From Desulfuromonadales bacterium (lineage in GTDB: Bacteria > Desulfobacterota > Desulfuromonadia > Desulfuromonadales > BM103): DNA of 41,819 bases. Location: the NCBI GenBank assembly GCA_027065695.1, contig JAMONP010000031.1:1-41819 (forward strand), written 5' to 3'. This document shows positions 35,710 to 41,819 of the stretch, piece by piece. The notes beneath the pieces were generated by a model. That model had not been told where the DNA came from. It worked only from the letters and a program-made list of their open reading frames with translations, and searched no databases. Both the position numbers and the translations under genes were made by a program. The stretch's first letter is position 1; every line of letters starts with the position of its first letter.

Positions 35710-36733
35710 TAACAGATCCTGCTGGTTTGTGGGAATCATATGCCCTGACAATGGCCTGGACAATCGGGTGTCTGACCACATCCATATCAGTAAAACTGAT
35801 AAATTTAACACCGTCAACATGACTCAGTATATCCATCACCTGCACCAACCCTGAAATACGAGCACTGGGTAGATCAATCTGGGTGACATCTCCAGTAATC
35901 ACGGCACGACTGCCAAAACCAAGCCGCGTCAGGAACATCTTCATCTGTTCGGCGGTGGTATTCTGGGCCTCATCTAGAATCACAAAAGCATCATTGAGCG
36001 TTCTGCCGCGCATGAACGCCAAGGGTGCCACTTCAATAATCCCCTGATCAATCAGTGCCTGGCCACGATCAAAACCCATCAGATCAAACAGAGCGTCATA
36101 AAGTGGACGCAGATATGGATTGACCTTTTCGGTAATATCTCCTGGCAAAAAACCAAGTTTTTCCCCTGCCTCCACCGCCGGACGTACCAGAACAATCCGG
36201 CTGATCTCTTTCTTTTTCAACCTGGCCACTGCCATCGCCATGGCCAGGTACGTCTTGCCGGTCCCCGCCGGACCTATGCCGAAGACAACATCATTGCCGC
36301 GCATGGCATCAAGATATGCTTTCTGAGCAAGTGATTTTGGGGAGATTGCTTTATTCCGTGACGAGATAGCCACAGTATCCAGGAAAATATCAGCAAGTTT
36401 TGCCGAAGCATCCATACGCAAGATACGCTCGGCATACTCGATATCAGGTGAGCGAAGAGAGAAACCCTTGGCCAGCAAGCTACAGAGTTCCTCCAGCAAA
36501 CGTGTCGTAAAAACCAGCGCCTCGCCAGAGCCCTCCAGCAGGGCAGTGGTCCCTTTGGAACTGGTACGCACCCCGGTGAGGCGTTCGATCTGTCGTAGAT
36601 GCCGGTTCTGCTGTCCGAACAGGGCATGTGCCAGTTTGGCATCCGTCGGCTCAAAGCTTTGCCGCAGAAAATTATCGCCCGAAGGCAAATGATCGTTCAA
36701 TTGTAAGTGATCTTTCAAAAAGTGAACCTTCAT
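35702..36733 (-). CDS. PhoH family ATPase (YbeZ-type)
   Basis: The PhoH/YbeZ protein is a cytoplasmic P-loop ATPase, thought to act with YbeY in RNA metabolism. An N-terminal region (about 25-110; LFGQQNRHLRQIERLTGVR) resembles a KH-like fold. The ATPase core has Walker A GIGPAGTGKTYLAMAMAVA near residues 145-163, RPAVEAGEKLGFLPGD, and Walker B FVILDEAQNTT near 240-250. ATG 36733 gives 343 residues. The frame extends to a TTG at 36778, which seems less likely. No good ribosome binding site is visible at 36733. It is the first gene of the minus-strand run, so the main promoter should lie within the 330 bases upstream. Confidence 0.92.
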   Translation of the reverse strand: MKVHFLKDHLQLNDHLPSGDNFLRQSFEPTDAKLAHALFGQQNRHLRQIERLTGVRTSSKGTTALLEGSGEALVFTTRLLEELCSLLAKGFSLRSPDIEYAERILRMDASAKLADIFLDTVAISSRNKAISPKSLAQKAYLDAMRGNDVVFGIGPAGTGKTYLAMAMAVARLKKKEISRIVLVRPAVEAGEKLGFLPGDITEKVNPYLRPLYDALFDLMGFDRGQALIDQGIIEVAPLAFMRGRTLNDAFVILDEAQNTTAEQMKMFLTRLGFGSRAVITGDVTQIDLPSARISGLVQVMDILSHVDGVKFISFTDMDVVRHPIVQAIVRAYDSHKPAGSVNA

Positions 36734-37063
36734 GTTGTTATGCTGAAGTCTTTTAAAATACCACCTTGGGTTATGCAAATCAATTACATCTAATTTTCAT
36801 TGAACTTTACCAGATTCACCGGCCCGATATAAATGCTGATTACCGCCCCCTAGCTTTCGAGTTGAAAGCATCTCATTGTCGCACAATTTGCCAGCAGTGT
36901 CATAGTAACCACCTCTCTTAGGACATCAAATATTCCGGCAATACAGCTCCCTAACACTTGTTATATTACTGAGGCTATGATAGTCTTTCCTATATATAAC
37001 CATATTGCTCGTATTTGGTTCTGTAAAACTTAGCAACCACACCCTTTCTCAACGGGAAACTCG
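36734..37063. other. Divergent intergenic region between phoH and the NTPase gene
   Basis: This 330-bp AT-rich stretch must hold promoters for the leftward envelope run and the rightward NTPase/ABC pair. I see no open reading frame of note. A perfect hairpin GCTTTC-GAGTT-GAAAGC sits at 36853-36869, next to a G-rich stretch on the minus strand (36845-36851). TATATATA occurs near 36992-37000. I could not fit any well-spaced sigma-70 promoter with confidence and recognise no riboswitch. Confidence 0.5.
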
Positions 37064-38143
37064 ATGAAAATACAACTTGAAACTTTAACAGAGTCACGTC
37101 TGAAACAAACCAAATGGGCTTATACCACCAGGCGAATAAAACCACAAAAGCTACAACTCCTAACGGGCAGTATCTGCCCGGAAGCTGGCGATCTGCTCCT
37201 GGCCAGGGTGGATGAACTTGGACAACACAAGAAGCTGGAACTGGTCAGCAGTCGCCGCGCGACTCTCTTTGAAGGCGATGAAATTGTGGTTGTCTATGGT
37301 AATCGCTACGCCCCGGATCAGTTTGAAGGCATAGTCCCTGACCATCTGGGAGCCTGCCGTCTGGTTGCGGCCGGCGGTGTTGCGGCCCGTTTGCTGAACC
37401 GCCACGACAAAGTTAAAACAGCAACCCGTATCACCCCTTTGGGCCTGCTTGCCGACCAGAATGGACAGCGTATTAATTTAAGTAGTGCACGACTACCCAA
37501 AGCTGAGCAAATTGACCCGAGCCCTCTGGTGCTGGTTGTCGCCGGGACTTCAATGAACTCAGGCAAAACCACCGCCTGTGCCAGCCTGGTTAAAGGTTTT
37601 GTCCGACAGGAAATCAAAGTTGCTGCGGCCAAGGTTACCGGCACCGGTGCCGGGGCTGACTATCGTGCTCTAGTTGATGCAGGAGCCAACCCGGTTTTTG
37701 ATTTTATTGATGCAGGCTACGTCTCAACTTATCGGGTTGAGCGCAATGTGCTGCATGATATTATCATGACTCTCGGTTCACAGATGGCCGCAACCAAACC
37801 AGAGATTATTGTTGTAGAAGTTGCTGACGGCCTGCTGCAACGAGAAACCTCACGGCTTTTTACCATGCCACTATTCACAAATTGGGCCGATGGAGTAATT
37901 TTTGCGGCAAACGACGCTCTTGGTGCCCAGGCTGGAGTCGCCTGGCTAACAGCAAGACAATTGCCGGTTTTTGCCATTACGGGAGTATTGACTTCATCGC
38001 CACTCGCACAACGTGAAGCTGAAGACATCTGTGGCCTACCAGTTTACCATACAGCAGCCCTGGCTCGTCCCAGCGTGTCCAGCTACATTCATAGCTGCCT
38101 GCAGTTCAGGCGTCAAAGACAGTTATCAGTCGTCAACAAGTGA
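37064..38143 (+). CDS. Uncharacterised P-loop NTPase (DUF1611-like)
   Basis: I recognise the fold but not the function. The 359-residue protein has an N-terminal beta-rich part (about 1-140) containing GDLLLARVDELGQH, FEGDEIVVVYGNRYAPDQFE and LVAAGGVAARLL. A P-loop NTPase domain follows, with VAGTSMNSGKTTACASL (about 160-176), AAAKVTGTGAGADYRALVDAGA, and EVADGLLQRET near 251-261 as a probable switch region. The P-loop GTSMNSGKTT resembles dethiobiotin-synthetase and DUF1611-type proteins. ATG 37064 has GGGA 8 bases upstream. Its stop lies 6 bases before the ABC exporter ATG, so the two form a pair. It could make or activate what the exporter moves, but that is speculation. Confidence 0.85.
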   Translation: MKIQLETLTESRLKQTKWAYTTRRIKPQKLQLLTGSICPEAGDLLLARVDELGQHKKLELVSSRRATLFEGDEIVVVYGNRYAPDQFEGIVPDHLGACRLVAAGGVAARLLNRHDKVKTATRITPLGLLADQNGQRINLSSARLPKAEQIDPSPLVLVVAGTSMNSGKTTACASLVKGFVRQEIKVAAAKVTGTGAGADYRALVDAGANPVFDFIDAGYVSTYRVERNVLHDIIMTLGSQMAATKPEIIVVEVADGLLQRETSRLFTMPLFTNWADGVIFAANDALGAQAGVAWLTARQLPVFAITGVLTSSPLAQREAEDICGLPVYHTAALARPSVSSYIHSCLQFRRQRQLSVVNK

Positions 38144-38149
38144 CAGTAA

Positions 38150-39895
38150 ATGAAACAACTACCGCCTATTCTTTCAGCTTCCAGACGCAAACTGTTCACA
38201 CGTTTGATCGCTAACGGCGCTCTGCAGGCAGCGACCATTATCGGCTCAATGCTTCTGGTCAGGCACGCCTTCAACATCTTGCTCAATGCTGAGTTTGACG
38301 ACCCTGAAGTTCATATGTTTGACAACTCGCAAGTATGGGAGGTTGTTCTGTTTGCCTTAGGTCTTATGGGCTGTACCGGCCTGGCGGCCTGGTTACGATT
38401 TACTGAAAAGGTAGATGCTGAACGACTCGGACAGGAATATATTCATCAGGTACGCGTAACGGTTTTCGACCGCATGAACAGCTTTGCACCGCGCGCACTC
38501 AACAACCGCAGCACCGGTACATCAATGCTGCGCTTTGTCAGCGATCTCTCATCAATTCGCCGTTGGGTAAGCTTAGGCCTGGCACGTATCGTTGTCTCGA
38601 TGATAGTCAGCATAATTTCTTTAAGTATGCTTGCTTACCTCGACATCTACCTGGCTCTCTGCGCTGTCTCCATCCTTTCTCTCGGCCTGGCCTGGAACTT
38701 CAGAATGGGGCCACACATGCACAGGGTAATTACCGAGGCACGTCGCCGCCGAGGCTACCTGGCCGGCAATATTAATGAAAAGATCCGTTCATATGTAGTC
38801 ATCCAGGCCTTCAATCAACGCCACCGTGAACGCCGCCATTTCAAAAAACAAAGTCAACGGCTGAGTAAAGCCATGATTGATCGCGCCAGTGCTTCAGCAG
38901 GGATGCGACTGGTCAATGAAGGTGCCACAGCATTATCAATGGCAGCCATCCTCTCCCTTGGCTCTCTGGAGGTGTTCCGTAATCTGACCACGGCAGGTGA
39001 TGTTGTTGCTGCCATGGCAGTTGTGGGCTTTCTCTCCACAGCTTTTAGTGATTTCGGTCGAGTTCACGAGTATCTTCAATCTTACCAGGTTTCAAAAACA
39101 AAAATCATTACGTTCATGGCCACTGAACGCTTGCGTGGCAGATCAGCAAAACTGCCTTCACTAGTGGTCAGCAAAGGGGAGATAGAAATACGCAAGATAC
39201 GCATTCGCGGAGTGCTGCAAAATATCTCTGCAAGCATACCTGGTGGTGCCAAACTGGCGATCCTTGGTGACAATGGTGCAGGCAAATCAACCCTGTTACA
39301 AGTGATCGCCAGACTGGTTGACCCTGACCAGGGTAAAGTCCTGATCGACGGCCAGGATATCAGGCGCTGTAACATGGCCTCGGTGCGTGAAGCAATTGGC
39401 ATTGTCAGCCCGGACCTGCCACTGCTTAAAGGAACCATCGGCTACAATCTTTGCTATCGTAAGCCGGATGCATCGAACGAAGAATTAGCGCGCATCAAAC
39501 AACTCTGTAAAATTGACGACTTGTTGTCAATTTTGCCTGGGGGTGAAGATTTCCGCGTCAAAGAAGGTGGAGCTAACCTATCTCTTGGTCAACGTCATAA
39601 GCTGGCACTTGCCCGCGCCCTGCTGGGACAGCCAGCAATTCTGATCGTTGATGAAATTGATGCCAACCTTGACCAGCAAGCTGTCAAAGTATTTGAGCAG
39701 GTATTGCGTAGTTTTTCCGGAACAGTGCTGATGGTAAGCCGTTCTGAAAAACGTTTGGTTATAGCTGACTACTACTGGCAACTGGCAAATGGCAAACTGG
39801 TGACAACCACAATATTTGACAAGCCAACAGCAGCGCCCACGTTTCATGCCGATACAAATGGTAAACCCAGGAGGCTGTTGGACAATCAGGGCTGA
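38150..39895 (+). CDS. ABC exporter (permease-ATPase fusion) with degenerate Q and H loops
   Basis: The half-transporter has 581 residues. An N-terminal six-helix permease occupies about 20-320, and an ATPase domain about 340-560. Walker A LGDNGAGKSTLLQ (near 373-385) and Walker B ILIVDEIDANLD (near 498-509, keeping the catalytic Glu) look intact. The signature is LSLGQ, not LSGGQ. The Q-loop position reads IVSPDLPLLKG with no Gln, and the H-loop region reads LMVSRSEKRL in place of AHRLST, so the switch His is absent. Such loops suggest an altered cycle or a partner subunit. It follows the NTPase gene within 6 bases and lacks a clear ribosome binding site, implying coupling. The substrate is unknown. 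Confidence 0.85.
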   Translation: MKQLPPILSASRRKLFTRLIANGALQAATIIGSMLLVRHAFNILLNAEFDDPEVHMFDNSQVWEVVLFALGLMGCTGLAAWLRFTEKVDAERLGQEYIHQVRVTVFDRMNSFAPRALNNRSTGTSMLRFVSDLSSIRRWVSLGLARIVVSMIVSIISLSMLAYLDIYLALCAVSILSLGLAWNFRMGPHMHRVITEARRRRGYLAGNINEKIRSYVVIQAFNQRHRERRHFKKQSQRLSKAMIDRASASAGMRLVNEGATALSMAAILSLGSLEVFRNLTTAGDVVAAMAVVGFLSTAFSDFGRVHEYLQSYQVSKTKIITFMATERLRGRSAKLPSLVVSKGEIEIRKIRIRGVLQNISASIPGGAKLAILGDNGAGKSTLLQVIARLVDPDQGKVLIDGQDIRRCNMASVREAIGIVSPDLPLLKGTIGYNLCYRKPDASNEELARIKQLCKIDDLLSILPGGEDFRVKEGGANLSLGQRHKLALARALLGQPAILIVDEIDANLDQQAVKVFEQVLRSFSGTVLMVSRSEKRLVIADYYWQLANGKLVTTTIFDKPTAAPTFHADTNGKPRRLLDNQG

Positions 39896-40035
39896 AGAGA
39901 AAACTTGGATGTTTGAGACCAGATTTTGGCTCATTTGAGAGTAATAGATATAGCTATTGAGCTGAAATATGGGCCAAACAAGCGAATTTGCAGCCAGACC
40001 ATTGATTGTCAAACAGGCTGCTAAGGAATTAACTC

Positions 40036-40836
40036 ATGATTGACAGACTAAAAACAGGCATAATCCAACACCGCAACATGGAAGGCATATCGCAAATCGA
40101 CTATTTTGTTTATATTCCCGAAAGTTATCAGGGAGATAACCAGATCTTATACACTATCCATGGTATATCACGGAATGCTGAAGAACACATTCAGGGCTTC
40201 ATAAGTCAGGCCGAACGTCGCGGAACCATTCTGATTGCGCCACTTTTTTTAAAGGAAAATTCGCCACGTTATCAGCAGTTAGGGACCAATAGCCAACAAC
40301 AGCGCGCAGATATGGCTTTCGATCGTGTTCTGCAAGACGTTCAGGAGTGGCTCAACCTGCCACCAGCGCCGATGCGGATATTCGGTTTTTCTGGCGGTGG
40401 TCAATTTGTCCACCGCTATGCTATGTTCTATCCGAAACGCGTAGCCAGGATGGTTCTGGCAGCACCAGGCTGGTACACATTCCCTGACCCTGACCGTAAA
40501 TACCCCTATGGCTTAAAATCTACCAAAGACTGGCCAAAGCTGAAGTTCTCGCTGGAAAAGTTCTTACAGATCCCAACTATGGTCATGACTGGAGAAGTTG
40601 ACGACCTGCGCGATAAAGACCTTAACAAAGTCAGGGAAATCGATTCGTTCCAAGGATTAAACCGGATTGAACGCGCTGAACGATGGATCAACGCCAATCG
40701 CAATCTGGCACGCGCTTATAATATCTCGGCTAATTTTCTTCTGGAAAGTATCCCTAACGCCAGCCATAACTATGAAAGTTATATGGGACATCCACCTTTC
40801 GCCGAACGAATTTTCGACTTTCTCTTTGCAGAATAA
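40036..40836 (+). CDS. Alpha/beta hydrolase (esterase-like)
   Basis: The 266-residue protein has the alpha/beta-hydrolase fold. ILYTIHGISRNAEEHIQGF supplies the oxyanion region, FGFSGGGQFVHRYA (116-129) holds the nucleophile Ser119, GEVDDLRD near 195-202 could supply Asp, and SIPNASHNYE carries His244. No signal peptide is present, so it is likely cytoplasmic. ATG 40036 has AAGGA 9 bases upstream. It starts 140 bases after the ABC exporter in the same direction, so it may share a transcript, but the link is looser than for the first two genes. PHB-depolymerase-like or carboxylesterase activity is possible; the substrate is not known. Confidence 0.86.
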   Translation: MIDRLKTGIIQHRNMEGISQIDYFVYIPESYQGDNQILYTIHGISRNAEEHIQGFISQAERRGTILIAPLFLKENSPRYQQLGTNSQQQRADMAFDRVLQDVQEWLNLPPAPMRIFGFSGGGQFVHRYAMFYPKRVARMVLAAPGWYTFPDPDRKYPYGLKSTKDWPKLKFSLEKFLQIPTMVMTGEVDDLRDKDLNKVREIDSFQGLNRIERAERWINANRNLARAYNISANFLLESIPNASHNYESYMGHPPFAERIFDFLFAE

Positions 40837-40895
40837 AAAGATAGCTTTTATTTTTTTGCTATTCAGACCTTCAGTCCCCCCTGTTTTACAGGGGG
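40837..40895. terminator. Bidirectional terminator region between convergent genes
   Basis: Two hairpins lie between the convergent hydrolase and DUF995-like genes. CCCCCTGT-TTT-ACAGGGGG (40877-40895) is a perfect 8-bp stem. ATAGC/GCTAT around 40851-40862 has an A/T-only loop and is followed on the minus strand by CTTTTTATT, so it resembles an intrinsic terminator for the leftward gene. The GC-rich stem has no U-run in either direction. Confidence 0.55.
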
Positions 40896-40923
40896 AAGCG
40901 AGGACCACAAGCAGGTGGGTATT

Positions 40924-41367
40924 TCAGAAATTCTTGCCAGAAGAAAATTTTCGGTAGCTCACACTATGCTGATGTTGACCATTTTTTTTAACAATATATT
41001 TTTTCACTTCACCAGCCTCTTTAACAATAATCCGACATTTTTCCTTAAGCCCATCTATCTGCAGGCAAATTCTGTCATTCTTGTTAACCCGCCACTTACC
41101 ATAACGTTGCGTTCCATTACGAAGCTGTACCAGCGAACCATCAGAAGCATAATAAGTCTGACTGACCCGACCTTTAATGGCAGTAACCGACTCAACCGTC
41201 TGACCAGAAAAAAGCTCGACTATTTCTTTACCTTTCAGCGTACCTTCTGGCAAAACAATGGCAGAGTTACCGGAGCTCTTGGCTATAGCCAGTGCCGATA
41301 GTGACAGGTAGAGAAAAGTGCAAACTAATGCCGCTATGGCTAAAGGCTTGAGATTAAAATGTTTCAT
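40924..41367 (-). CDS. Small exported DUF995-like protein
   Basis: The protein has 147 residues from ATG 41367 (AGGA 8 bases upstream). The frame reaches 41436, but the shorter form begins with a clean signal peptide: MKHFNLKPLAIAALVC, hydrophobic to about residue 27, with a cut near AIAK. The mature part reads TLKGKEIVELFSGQTVES, then YYASDGSLVQLRNG, YGKWRVNKNDRICLQI and a second Cys in LKEKCRIIV. This layout (G-x-E-I, DG, GxW, paired Cys) resembles DUF995-type periplasmic proteins of unknown role. The tail is basic. It is divergent from eno and convergent with the hydrolase, so probably transcribed alone. Confidence 0.8.
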   Translation of the reverse strand: MKHFNLKPLAIAALVCTFLYLSLSALAIAKSSGNSAIVLPEGTLKGKEIVELFSGQTVESVTAIKGRVSQTYYASDGSLVQLRNGTQRYGKWRVNKNDRICLQIDGLKEKCRIIVKEAGEVKKYIVKKNGQHQHSVSYRKFSSGKNF

Positions 41368-41552
41368 TTTGTGTGTCCTTGTTTGTCTGTTAGCATGCTT
41401 AATACCAATATAAACCGTGCAAGAAAAACTGCACACCCTAATTGTGAGTAATCATATCATAATTAAAGATAAACAAAACCATAATGGTTCAATTTCGTAT
41501 TGTCAGCACTAAGGGCCAGAGATTTTGAGTGCACGAGACTAGTAAAAAGGGG

Positions 41553-41580
41553 TTTCAATTTTATCCTGATGTGCTATATA
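41553..41580 (+). promoter_or_regulatory. Candidate promoter of eno
   Basis: TTTCAA (41553-41558), a 16-base spacer, then TATATA (41575-41580) preceded by TGC, giving an extended -10 (TGCTATATAA). It would place the start near 41587, some 50 bases before the eno ATG. The -35 is poor, so this rests mainly on the extended -10. Confidence 0.35.
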
Positions 41581-41590
41581 AAACCCTTAA

Positions 41591-41819
<229 letters not shown>

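Noticed and set aside
39578-40012. 144-codon minus-strand frame
   Set aside because: Antisense to the end of the ABC exporter. No start signal and no motif.

Overview
The window looks like chromosome of a Gram-negative deltaproteobacterium, most plausibly of the Desulfuromonadales (Geobacter/Desulfuromonas/Pelobacter relatives). This rests on a complete lipid A and outer-membrane assembly gene set and on remembered gene order (lysS-lolC-lolD-bamA-skp-lpxD-fabZ-lpxA-lpxB-msbA-DUF374-waaA-lpxK). No database search was possible, so the placement is inference.

Layout. (1) 1-1087, minus strand: the 5' part of a secreted, Asp-rich, fibre-like protein. Its visible end is seven perfect copies plus a partial copy of a 33-bp repeat, encoding an 11-residue hendecad repeat that runs off the window. 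A promoter and a likely terminator lie upstream. (2) 1448-36733, minus strand: about 35 kb of tightly packed, co-directional genes, with many TGATG/ATGA overlaps. In transcription order these are phoH, a 7TM-HD phosphohydrolase gene (pgpH/yqfF type), ybeY, corC, lnt, prfB (with the programmed +1 frameshift), lysS, lolC, lolD, bamA, skp, lpxD, fabZ, lpxA, lpxB, msbA, a DUF374 acyltransferase-like gene, waaA, lpxK, waaG, waaP, gmhA, an InaA-like kinase, a sulfotransferase, a methyltransferase, a two-domain LPS kinase, an uncharacterised deoxyhypusine-synthase-like gene, hldE, gmhB, and rfbB-rfbD-rfbA-rfbC. (3) 37064-40836, plus strand: an uncharacterised P-loop NTPase, an ABC exporter with degenerate Q and H loops, and an alpha/beta hydrolase. 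(4) 40924-41367, minus strand: a small exported DUF995-like protein. (5) 41639 to the end, plus strand: the start of enolase (eno).

How the genes fit together. The minus-strand run carries envelope construction in sequence. BamA, Skp and LolCD handle outer-membrane proteins and lipoproteins, and Lnt finishes lipoproteins. LpxA, LpxD, LpxB, LpxK, WaaA and MsbA make and flip Kdo-lipid A. GmhA, HldE and GmhB make ADP-heptose precursors. WaaG, WaaP, the extra kinases, the sulfotransferase and the methyltransferase probably build and decorate the core. RfbBDAC make dTDP-L-rhamnose. Not present here are LpxC, LpxH/LpxI, HldD and heptosyltransferases.

Unusual features are the hendecad fibre protein, a dispersed heptanucleotide repeat (GGGACGC) that has entered the rfbB coding sequence, the lolC leader and the lysS 3' end, four WaaP/InaA-type kinase domains plus a sulfotransferase in one LPS locus, and the NTPase/ABC-exporter pair of unknown function.
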